This document shows, piece by piece, positions 1-6,276 of a DNA stretch of 7,857 bases. The translations under genes and the position numbers were made by a program. Every line of letters starts with the position of its first letter. Positions within the stretch are counted from its first letter, which is position 1. Under the pieces are notes generated by a model. That model had not been told where the DNA came from and did not search any database. It saw nothing but the letters and a program-made list of their open reading frames with translations. Source of the DNA: 2-02-FULL-66-14 sp964651335 (lineage in GTDB: Bacteria; Pseudomonadota; Gammaproteobacteria; Burkholderiales; SG8-39); assembly GCA_964651335.1 (NCBI GenBank), contig CAZYVT010000112.1:1-7857 (forward strand), written 5' to 3'.

Positions 1-4
1 CCTC

Positions 5-33
5 TTGCCAACCGCCGCGATACTGTATAAAAA
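5..33 (+). promoter_or_regulatory. Putative sigma70-type promoter of the imuA-imuB-dnaE2 operon
   Basis: A TTGCCA hexamer at 5-10 matches the -35 consensus at five of six positions. TATAAA at 26-31 (spacer 15) or TAAAAA at 28-33 (spacer 17) could serve as the -10 element. Either choice places the -10 inside the LexA box, so bound LexA would block RNA polymerase directly. Transcription would start near 38-42, only a few bases before the GTG proposed as the imuA start. The TTG at 5 could be read as an in-frame start codon, but then the operator would be coding sequence; it is better explained as part of the -35. This is a pattern-based prediction, and upstream sequence outside the window could hold a different promoter. 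Confidence 0.55.
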
Positions 34-40
34 TACAGTA
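21..40. promoter_or_regulatory. LexA box (SOS operator) of the imuA-imuB-dnaE2 cassette
   Basis: The site reads TACTGTATAAAAATACAGTA. Its outer eight bases on each side form a perfect inverted repeat (TACTGTAT / ATACAGTA) around AAAA. It contains the CTGT-N8-ACAG core that LexA binds in gamma- and betaproteobacteria. It lies 3 bp upstream of the proposed imuA GTG and covers the probable -10 element. Its position before a DNA-damage mutagenesis cassette fits SOS repression, with release when RecA filaments trigger LexA cleavage. The AT-rich site stands out sharply from the GC-rich surroundings. Confidence 0.93.
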
Positions 41-43
41 TCC

Positions 44-736
44 GTGGCGACCCTTCAGGACATCCTTCGCCGGCAGCCCGTCTGGCGCGGCGGCGCTCCC
101 TCCGTTTCGGCTGCGCCCGCGGTGCCGACCGGCTTTGCGGCGCTCGACCGCGAGCTGCCCGGCGGCGGGTGGCCGGCGGGGGCGCTCACCGAGATCCTCG
201 TCGCGCGCCAAGGCGTAGGGGAGTTGCAGCTCGTGCTGCCCGCGCTTGCCGCCCTCACTGCCGAGGGCCGGCGCGTCGCCTGGCTCGCCCCGCCGCATCT
301 GCCTTACGCGCCCGCGCTCGCCGCCGCGGGCGTGCACCTCGAATTTCTGACAGTGGTGAGGGCGCCAGGCAGGCGCGACGCGCTGTGGGCGGCCGAGCAG
401 GTGCTGCGCGCGGGGGCGTGCCATGCTCTGCTGGCGTGGCTGCCGTCGGTGCGCTACGCCGAGCTGCGGCGGCTCGCGGTTGCGGCCGAAGCGAGCCCGG
501 GATTCGCCGCGCTGTTCCGCCCGCCCGAGACGGCAAGCGAGGCCTCGCCCGCGGTTCTCCGGATCGCGCTCGAATGCTGCGGCGGCCGGCTTGCCGCGCG
601 GATCCTCAAGCGCCGCGGCGCGCCCCTCGCAGCGCCGCTCCGCATCCCGGTCAGGAGGCCCGTCCATGCTCTGGGCAGCGCTCCACTTCCCGCAGTTCCG
701 GCGCCAGGCACTGTCGCGCGGGCATGCACCGCCTGA
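44..736 (+). CDS. imuA: ImuA, RecA-like accessory protein of SOS translesion synthesis
   Basis: ImuA works with ImuB and DnaE2 in damage-induced mutagenesis. Family members resemble the RecA core but usually lack an intact ATP-binding loop. The 230-residue product starts MATLQDILRRQPVWRGG, matching the family opening in which a short helix leads to a V-W-R-G motif (residues 13-16 here). Next comes FAALDRELPGGGWPAGALTEIL (31-52, quoted by position with its conserved PGGGWP at 39-44), then a GVGELQLVLPAL stretch (57-68). No GxxxxGK[ST] Walker A is visible. The ILKRRGAPLAAPLRIP segment (187-202) is typical of the C-terminal part. GTG at 44 is chosen because the only in-frame start further upstream, TTG at 5, would put the LexA box inside the gene. 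No Shine-Dalgarno sequence is seen, so translation may be close to leaderless. The 3' end overlaps imuB by 71 bp, and the last residues may have been altered by the apparent deletion in imuB. Confidence 0.88.
   Translation: MATLQDILRRQPVWRGGAPSVSAAPAVPTGFAALDRELPGGGWPAGALTEILVARQGVGELQLVLPALAALTAEGRRVAWLAPPHLPYAPALAAAGVHLEFLTVVRAPGRRDALWAAEQVLRAGACHALLAWLPSVRYAELRRLAVAAEASPGFAALFRPPETASEASPAVLRIALECCGGRLAARILKRRGAPLAAPLRIPVRRPVHALGSAPLPAVPAPGTVARACTA
653..658 (+). promoter_or_regulatory. Ribosome binding site fixing the imuB start
   Basis: AGGAGG lies 7 bp before the ATG at 666, inside the imuA coding region. It is the best Shine-Dalgarno sequence in the window and decides the imuB start. 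The longer open frame continues upstream to 423 and beyond, but that part is antisense-free overlap with imuA and has no family resemblance. The residues after ATG 666 (MLWAALHFPQ) match the family N-terminus (MLW.ALHLP). Confidence 0.85.
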
Positions 737-1895
737 GGCGGAGCGGGAAGCGCTCGCAGCGGTCGCCGTCTGGCTGGGGCAGTTCACCCCCAGGGTGTCG
801 CTCGAGCCGCCGCAGGGCGTGGCTGCGGAAGTGCAGGGCAGCTTGCGCCTGTTCGGCGGCATCGAGCGTTTCGAGGTGCGGCTTCATTCCGGCCTGGCAG
901 AGATCGGTTTCGAGGCGTCGCTCGCCTTCGCGCCCACGGCGCGCGCCGCGCTCTGGCGGGCGGCGGGAGACGGGGCTCCGCTCGAGGAGCTGCCGGTCGA
1001 AGTCGCAGGGCTCGAACCGGAGGCGCTCGCTCTTTTGCGCGGCCTCGGGGTGAGGACGCTGGGCGAACTGATGCGGCTGCCGCGCGACGGCGTCGCGCTG
1101 CGCCTCGGCCGCAAGCTTCTCTGCGATCTGGATTGTGCGCTCGGAAAAGTCCCCGAGCCGCGCATGTTCTTCGTTCCGCCGCCGCACTTTGCCGCGCGGC
1201 TCGAGCTCCCGGCGCAAGTGACGGAGGCTGGAAGCGTGCTCTTCGCCGCGCGGCGGCTGCTGGCGCAGCTTGACGGGTTCCTTGCCGCGCGCCAGGCGGG
1301 CGTGCGCGGCTTCACGCTGGCGATGGAGCATCCCGGCGCGCAGCCGACGCTCGCGGCGGTGAGACTTGCCGCGCCGTCGCGCGACGCGACGCATTTCACC
1401 GTGCTCGCGCGCGAGCGCCTGCAGCGCATCGCGCTCGCCGCGCCGGTCGATGCGATCCGGCTCGAGGCCCGCGAGATCGAGTCGCTTCCCGGAACGACGG
1501 CGGGCCTGTTTCGCGACGCGCGCGCCGCAGGAGAAGACTGGATGCGGCTCGTCGAACGCCTCGTCGCACGCCTCGGCGGCGGCGCGGTGCATGGGCTGGC
1601 GTTGCATCCGGAACATCGACCGGAACGGGCGTGGCGAGCCGTTTTTCCCTGGGAAAAAGCGTCTCCGGAGGAGGTTTCGCGCGAACCTCGGCCGCTGTGG
1701 CTGCTCGAGACGCCGCGCCGCATCGGGGAAAGGGATTTCGTGCTGCTCGCGGGGCCGGAACGGATCGAGTCGGGCTGGTGGGACGGGGACGAGGCGCGGC
1801 GCGACTATTTCATCGCCCGGACCGGAGATGGGTCGCTGGTGTGGATCTATCGCGAGCGCGAGGGGGGCTGGTTCCTGCATGGCATCTTCGCTTGA
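666..1895 (+). CDS. imuB: ImuB, Y-family polymerase-like hub protein, apparently missing an N-terminal block
   Basis: ImuB is a catalytically dead Y-family polymerase relative that bridges the beta clamp, DnaE2 and ImuA at lesions. The 409-residue product starts MLWAALHFPQFRRQAL, where active Y-family enzymes carry the first metal-binding Asp; none is present. Residues 36-66 (WLGQFTPRVSLEPP through LRLFGGIE) match the palm region. A helix-hairpin-helix region lies at about 120-150 (LRGLGVRTLGELMRLP), followed by the little-finger-like part and the C-terminal block GPERIESGWWDG (363-374) ending GWFLHGIFA. In relatives, about 60-70 residues containing a PLALV...RVLACNAAARAAGVRPGMSL-like stretch (family pattern from memory) sit between the N-terminal helix and the QFTP block. 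Here residues 17-30 join them directly, and the protein is shorter than the usual 450-500. A clamp-motif-like TAGLF is at 278-282, without the usual Gln. The frame is intact. The gene overlaps imuA by 71 bp and dnaE2 by 17 bp. Confidence 0.87.
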   Translation: MLWAALHFPQFRRQALSRGHAPPEAEREALAAVAVWLGQFTPRVSLEPPQGVAAEVQGSLRLFGGIERFEVRLHSGLAEIGFEASLAFAPTARAALWRAAGDGAPLEELPVEVAGLEPEALALLRGLGVRTLGELMRLPRDGVALRLGRKLLCDLDCALGKVPEPRMFFVPPPHFAARLELPAQVTEAGSVLFAARRLLAQLDGFLAARQAGVRGFTLAMEHPGAQPTLAAVRLAAPSRDATHFTVLARERLQRIALAAPVDAIRLEAREIESLPGTTAGLFRDARAAGEDWMRLVERLVARLGGGAVHGLALHPEHRPERAWRAVFPWEKASPEEVSREPRPLWLLETPRRIGERDFVLLAGPERIESGWWDGDEARRDYFIARTGDGSLVWIYREREGGWFLHGIFA

Positions 1896-4800
1896 GCTGC
1901 CCGCGTACGCGGAGCTGCACTGCCTTTCCAACTTCACGTTCCTGCGCGGCGCCTCGCACCCGGAGGAGCTGATCGGGCGCGCTGCCGCGCTCGGCTATTC
2001 GGCGCTCGCGCTCACCGATGAGTGCTCGCTCGCCGGCATCGTGCGCGCGCACGTGGCGGCGAAGGAGCGCGGACTGAAGCTGATCGCCGGCACGGAGATG
2101 ACACTCGACGAGGGGATGAAGGTGGTGCTGCTTGCGACCGGGCGAAAGTCCTATGGCGCAATTTCCTCGCTCATCACCGCCGGGAGGAGGCGCAGCCGGA
2201 AGGGAGCCTATTCGCTTTTGCGTGCGGATCTCGAGGAAGTTTGCGGAGAGGGGATCCTGGCGCTGCTCGTTCCCGGAGAGAATCCCGATCCCGAACACGC
2301 ACGCTGGATCGCCGGGCGCTGCGCCGGCCGCGCGTGGATCGCCGCCGAGCTTCTCTGCGGGCCGAACGACCGCGCGCGGCTCGCGACGCTGCGCGAACTT
2401 GCAGCCGCAAGCGGGCTGCCGCTCGCCGCGGCGGGTGACGTGCACATGCATGTGCGCTCGCGCCGGCGGCTGCAGGACGCGCTGACCGCGATCCGCCTGG
2501 GAACCCCGGTTTCGCGCTGCGGCCGGAATCTCTTCCCGAACGGCGAGCGGCACCTGCGGCTGCGCGCGCGGCTGGCGCAGCTCTATCCGCCCGAGCTGCT
2601 CGCCGAGACCGTCAGGGTCGCGGAGAGGTGCAATTTTTCACTCGACGAGCTGCGCTACGAGTATCCGCAGGAACTGGTGCCCGGGAACGAGACGCCGTCC
2701 TCGTGGCTGGAAAAACTCGTCGCGCAGGGCTTGAACTGGAGATTCCCTTCAGGCGTTCCGCAGAAGGTGCAGGAACTCGTCGAGCATGAACTGGCGTTGA
2801 TCGCCGAGCTCGGCTACGAGGCGTTCTTCCTCACCGTGCATGACGTGGTGCGCTTCGCGCGCTCGCGGGAGATCCTGTGCCAGGGCAGGGGCTCGGCCGC
2901 GAATTCGGCGGTCTGCTACGCGCTCGGGATCACCGAGGTGGATCCGGGCCGGATGAGCATGCTGTTCGAGCGCTTCGTCTCCAGGGAACGCAACGAGCCG
3001 CCCGACATCGACGTCGACTTCGAGCACCAGCGGCGCGAGGAGGTGATCCAGTACGTGTACGCGAAGTACGGCCGCGAGCGCGCCGCGCTGGCGGCCACCG
3101 TGATCTGTTACCGCGCGCGCAGCGCGGTGCGCGATCTCGGAAGCGCGCTCGGCCTGGGGCCTGCGGAGCTGGATCGCCTGGCGAAGTCGCTTTCCTGGTG
3201 GGACGGCGGGACCGTGCTTGCGGATCGCCTGCGGGAGGCGGACCTCGATCCGCAGAGCCCGTCCGTCGCGCGGCTGCTCGCTCTCGGCGCGGAACTGATC
3301 GGCTTTCCCCGGCACCTGTCGCAGCACGTCGGCGGCTTTGTCATTTCGCGCGGGCCGCTGGCCGGGCTGGTGCCGATCGAGAACGCGGCGATGCCCGAGC
3401 GCACCGTGATCCAGTGGGACAAGGACGATCTCGAGGCGCTCGGGCTCCTCAAGGTGGATGTGCTCGCGCTCGGCATGCTTTCGGCCCTCCGCCGCGCGCT
3501 GGACTTCGTCGGCATGAGAATGCAGGACGTGCCTGCGGAAGACCCGGCGGTCTACGAGATGATTCAGAAGGCCGATACGGTCGGGGTGTTCCAGATCGAG
3601 TCGCGTGCGCAAATGTCGATGCTGCCGCGATTGAAGCCGGCGGATTTCTACGACCTGGTGATCGAGGTGGCGATCGTGCGTCCCGGCCCGATCCAGGGCG
3701 GCATGGTGCATCCGTACCTGCGGCGCAGGCAGGGGCTCGAACCGGTGACGTACCCGAGCGAGGAGGTGAAGCAGGTGCTCGAGCGCACGCTCGGAGTGCC
3801 GATTTTCCAGGAGCAGGTGATGCAGCTCGCGATGGTCGCCGCCGGCTTCACGCCGGGCGAGGCCGATCGGCTGCGCCGTTCCATGGCGGCCTGGAAACGC
3901 AAGGGCGGTCTCGAGCATTTCGAGCAGCGCCTCATCCGCGGCATGCTCGAGCGCGGCTACCGGCGCGAGTTCGCGGAAAGCATCTACCGGCAGATCCTCG
4001 GCTTCGGCGAGTACGGCTTTCCCGAGTCGCACTCGGCAAGCTTCGCGCTGCTGGTGTACGTGTCGGCATGGCTCAAGCGCCACCAGCCGGCAGCGTTCTG
4101 TGCCGCGCTGCTCAACAGCCAACCGATGGGGTTCTACGCGCCGGCGCAACTGGTGCAGGATGCGAGGCGCCATGGCGTCGAGGTGCGGCCGGCGGACGTG
4201 TGCGTGAGCGATTGGGATTGCACGCTGGAGAGCGGGGCCGTGCGCCTGGGATTGCGCATGGTCGGTGGATTATCAGAGGCTGCCGCGCGGCGCATCGTTG
4301 CGGCGCGGCTGTGCGAATCGGTAGCCCATCTCGCGCAGCGTGCGGCGCTCAACCGCAAGGACCTGCGATGCCTTGCGGCCGCGGGCGCATTGCAGCGGCT
4401 GGCCGGCCATCGCCGGCTTGCCCATTGGCTCGCCTCCGGGGCCGAAAGCCGTCCCGCGCTGGGCGTGCCGGTCACGGACGCCGCTCCCGCGTTCGCGGCC
4501 CCCTCGGAAGGGGAGGAGATCGTTGCCGACTATGCAAGCCTCGGCCTGACGCTCGGCCGGCATCCGCTCGCGCTGCTCCGCAAGCGCCTCGAGCGCCTCG
4601 GGCTCCTCAGTGCGCAGGGTCTGCGCATGCGGCCCCCCGGCAGCATGGCGCGCGCCGCGGGGCTGGTGACCTGCCGGCAGCGCCCCGACACCGCGAGCGG
4701 AGTGGTGTTCGTCACGCTGGAGGACGAGACCGGGACGATCAATGTCGTCGTCTGGCGCGACTTGGCCGAGCGGCAACGCAGGGACCTGCTCGGCGCGCGC

Positions 4801-4923
4801 CTGCTCGGCGTCGAGGGGCGGATCGAGCGCGACGGCGAAGTGGTTCATCTGGTCGCGCGGCGGTTGAGCGACCATAGCGGCCTGCTCGGGCGCCTCGCGG
4901 CGCGCTCGCGGGATTTCCACTGA
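1879..4923 (+). CDS. dnaE2: DnaE2, error-prone DNA polymerase III alpha-like subunit
   Basis: DnaE2 is the C-family polymerase that performs error-prone translesion synthesis with ImuA and ImuB after DNA damage. The 1014-residue product is near normal family length. An N-terminal PHP domain starts YAELHCLSNFTFLRGASHPEEL (from residue 10); the second motif position usually filled by His is Leu16, and ALTDEC replaces ALTDH, so PHP metal binding looks degenerate, as is common in DnaE2. The palm includes CQGRGSAANSAVCY (334 onward) and PDIDVDFEH, giving catalytic Asp376 and Asp378; the third Asp is Asp527 in LLKVDVL. RHLSQHVGGFVIS (around 478-490) and VRPGPIQGGM (600 onward) are also family hallmarks. 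An OB-fold lies near 925-1000 (VTLEDETGTINVVVW), and the end LAARSRDFH is typical. ATG 1879 is chosen because MASSLELPAYAELHC matches the family start. It overlaps imuB by 17 bp, with a G-rich Shine-Dalgarno-like run at 1861-1867, implying coupled translation in the SOS operon. Confidence 0.95.
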   Translation: MASSLELPAYAELHCLSNFTFLRGASHPEELIGRAAALGYSALALTDECSLAGIVRAHVAAKERGLKLIAGTEMTLDEGMKVVLLATGRKSYGAISSLITAGRRRSRKGAYSLLRADLEEVCGEGILALLVPGENPDPEHARWIAGRCAGRAWIAAELLCGPNDRARLATLRELAAASGLPLAAAGDVHMHVRSRRRLQDALTAIRLGTPVSRCGRNLFPNGERHLRLRARLAQLYPPELLAETVRVAERCNFSLDELRYEYPQELVPGNETPSSWLEKLVAQGLNWRFPSGVPQKVQELVEHELALIAELGYEAFFLTVHDVVRFARSREILCQGRGSAANSAVCYALGITEVDPGRMSMLFERFVSRERNEPPDIDVDFEHQRREEVIQYVYAKYGRERAALAATVICYRARSAVRDLGSALGLGPAELDRLAKSLSWWDGGTVLADRLREADLDPQSPSVARLLALGAELIGFPRHLSQHVGGFVISRGPLAGLVPIENAAMPERTVIQWDKDDLEALGLLKVDVLALGMLSALRRALDFVGMRMQDVPAEDPAVYEMIQKADTVGVFQIESRAQMSMLPRLKPADFYDLVIEVAIVRPGPIQGGMVHPYLRRRQGLEPVTYPSEEVKQVLERTLGVPIFQEQVMQLAMVAAGFTPGEADRLRRSMAAWKRKGGLEHFEQRLIRGMLERGYRREFAESIYRQILGFGEYGFPESHSASFALLVYVSAWLKRHQPAAFCAALLNSQPMGFYAPAQLVQDARRHGVEVRPADVCVSDWDCTLESGAVRLGLRMVGGLSEAAARRIVAARLCESVAHLAQRAALNRKDLRCLAAAGALQRLAGHRRLAHWLASGAESRPALGVPVTDAAPAFAAPSEGEEIVADYASLGLTLGRHPLALLRKRLERLGLLSAQGLRMRPPGSMARAAGLVTCRQRPDTASGVVFVTLEDETGTINVVVWRDLAERQRRDLLGARLLGVEGRIERDGEVVHLVARRLSDHSGLLGRLAARSRDFH

Positions 4924-4945
4924 TCCCGGCCTCACTCCTTATAAT
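4914..4945 (+). promoter_or_regulatory. Putative promoter of the signalling unit
   Basis: TATAAT at 4940-4945 is a perfect -10 hexamer, conspicuous in GC-rich DNA, 17 bp after the dnaE2 stop. No good -35 is present: TTTCCA at 4914-4919 matches four of six, but at a 20-bp spacing. Transcription would start near 4951-4953 and leave a leader of about 24 bases before the ATG at 4976. It separates the SOS cassette from the downstream signalling genes. No LexA box was seen here. Confidence 0.5.
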
Positions 4946-4975
4946 GCAATCCTCCGGTGCCATCGCGACCTCGCC

Positions 4976-5143
4976 ATGCCGGAACAAGCCTATACCGTCA
5001 CCGTAGCCAAAGACCTCGGAGACCTGATTCCGGTGTTTGTAGAGAACCGGCGCAGGGAGCTGGAAAACCTGCGCGCCGCGCTCGCGGCCCGGATCGCGGA
5101 GTACGCGGAATACCTGGCCCGCGTCAAGGTCGTCTATGAGTGA
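4976..5143 (+). CDS. 55-residue Hpt-like protein lacking the phosphohistidine helix
   Basis: This small gene was found by reading from the ATG at 4976. The product begins MPEQAYTVTVAKDLGDLIPV and continues FVENRRRELENLRAALAA, which fits the start of stand-alone histidine phosphotransfer (Hpt) proteins (family pattern: V.VD.DLEDLIPGFL.NRR.D...LR.AL). It ends YAEYLARVKVVYE, which fits the family C-terminus (L..YL.RVEVVYE). Family members are about 100-120 residues, and the missing middle normally holds the GH..KG phosphoacceptor helix. The protein contains no histidine at all, so it cannot relay phosphate in the usual way. It overlaps the response-regulator cyclase by 8 bp (ATGAGTGA), implying translational coupling. 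No clear Shine-Dalgarno sequence precedes the ATG. It could be a decayed gene, an assembly collapse, or a small helical protein that still binds the receiver domain. Assignment to the Hpt family rests on remembered family patterns; that the frame is open is directly seen. Confidence 0.62.
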   Translation: MPEQAYTVTVAKDLGDLIPVFVENRRRELENLRAALAARIAEYAEYLARVKVVYE

Positions 5144-6266
5144 CGCCCGCGCAACGCGCGCGGCGCAACGCGCGTTTCACGTGCTGGTCGTCGACGACGA
5201 TCCGGACATGGTGGCGTATCTGACGCATTTCCTGAGGACCGAGGGCATGGAGACCGAAGCGGCGTTCGAGAGCGAGCAGGCGTTTGCCCTGGTCTCGGAT
5301 TCGCCCCCGGACCTGGTCCTGCTGGACGTGATGATGCCCGGAACGAGCGGATTCGAGATCTGCCGCAGGCTGAAGGGCGACGAGGCGACTGCGCTCATTC
5401 CCATCGTTCTGATCACCGCGCTCGAGGACAGCGAGAGCCGGGTGCGTGGCATCGAGGCGGGGGCCGATGACTTCCTGTCCAAGCCCGTGAAGCGCGAAGA
5501 GCTTCTGGCGCGCATCAGGACATTGCGCCGGCTGCACGAGACGCGCAAGGAACTCGAGCAGCGCAGGCTCGCCGCCGAGGTCCATCGCAAGGAGGCGATC
5601 CGCAAGGCGTTCTCGCGCTACATCTCGCCGCGTCTCACGGAAAGAGTCCTCAGCGAAAGCCAGAACGGTGCCGACGTGTTCCGGGACCTGACCGACCGGA
5701 CGGCCGTGGTGGCGCTGTTTGCAGACCTGCGCGGATTCACGCGGCTTTCGGTGACCGTCCCCGTCTCCAGGGTCGTCCCGATGATGAACGAATTCTTTGC
5801 CGAGCTGGCCGCGGCAGCGCATGAGAACGAGGGAACGATCTTCAGCATGGCGGGCGACAGCCTGCTGGTGGGCTTCAATGTGCCCGTGACGCAACCCGAT
5901 GCGGCGGAGCGCGCGCTTGCGACCGCGCGCACCATGGTGCAGCGATTCACGCCGATCGCCCGGCGCTGGAAATCGGACTTCGGACTGACGGTGGGGATCG
6001 GCATCGGCATCGAGGCCGGAGAAGTGGTGGTCGGCAATGTCGGGTCGCCGTCCTTCATGAGCTATACGATCATCGGCGATGCCGTCAACGTCGCGGCGAG
6101 GCTGATGCAGATGGCGTCCACGAACGAGATCCTGATCGGTCCGCGCGCCATGGAATCGCTGCAGCCGGTGCTCGGGCACCCGAACTCGTTCGACCGGCGC
6201 GAGCTGACGCTTCGCGGCAAGGCCGCGCCGGTCGAGGTGCTGGCGGTGCGAGTAGCCGCGGGCTGA
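5136..6266 (+). CDS. Response regulator with class III adenylate/guanylate cyclase output
   Basis: This is a cytoplasmic two-component output protein predicted to make a cyclic nucleotide when its receiver is phosphorylated. The receiver domain spans about 14-130: acidic pocket D20-D22, phosphoacceptor D64 in LVLLDVMMPG, T94 and K116. A charged linker or coiled coil (about 130-160) and FSRYISPRLTERVL lead into a class III cyclase domain (about 185-370). Metal-binding Asp are D197 (LFADLRGFTRLS) and D241 (MAGDSLLVGF). The transition-state pair N318 and R322 is present in GDAVNVAARL. The purine-selecting position four residues before D241, usually Lys in adenylate cyclases, is Ser237, whereas Thr311 fits the adenylate pattern, so substrate choice is uncertain. 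There are no membrane segments. The gene starts at ATG 5136, overlapping the Hpt-like gene by 8 bp, with AAGG at 5126-5129. HD-GYP follows after 10 bp. Confidence 0.9.
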   Translation: MSDARATRAAQRAFHVLVVDDDPDMVAYLTHFLRTEGMETEAAFESEQAFALVSDSPPDLVLLDVMMPGTSGFEICRRLKGDEATALIPIVLITALEDSESRVRGIEAGADDFLSKPVKREELLARIRTLRRLHETRKELEQRRLAAEVHRKEAIRKAFSRYISPRLTERVLSESQNGADVFRDLTDRTAVVALFADLRGFTRLSVTVPVSRVVPMMNEFFAELAAAAHENEGTIFSMAGDSLLVGFNVPVTQPDAAERALATARTMVQRFTPIARRWKSDFGLTVGIGIGIEAGEVVVGNVGSPSFMSYTIIGDAVNVAARLMQMASTNEILIGPRAMESLQPVLGHPNSFDRRELTLRGKAAPVEVLAVRVAAG

Positions 6267-6276
6267 ACCAGCGCAC

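Noticed and set aside
5..43. N-terminal extension of imuA from the TTG at 5
   Set aside because: It would translate through the LexA box, and the extra residues do not match the family start.
651..1937. Long - strand open frame of 428 codons opposite imuB
   Set aside because: It is antisense to imuB in GC-rich DNA, its translation is rich in Arg, His and Gln without recognisable motifs, and imuB is clearly the real gene.
2749..4173. Long - strand open frame of 474 codons opposite dnaE2
   Set aside because: It lies antisense to the conserved polymerase core, is low-complexity Arg/His/Leu-rich, and has no family signature.
2877..4877. 666-codon + strand frame inside dnaE2
   Set aside because: It is an Arg/Gly/Ala-rich shifted frame of dnaE2, produced by high GC at the third codon position.
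4909..4928. Hairpin CGGGAT / ATCCCG around the dnaE2 stop as a terminator
   Set aside because: The stem is only six pairs with an eight-base loop and is not followed by a T run, so an intrinsic terminator is not supported.
4957..5139. 60-codon + strand frame starting at 4957
   Set aside because: It overlaps the Hpt-like gene in another frame and encodes an Arg/Pro-rich sequence with no resemblance; the frame from 4976 fits a known family at both ends.
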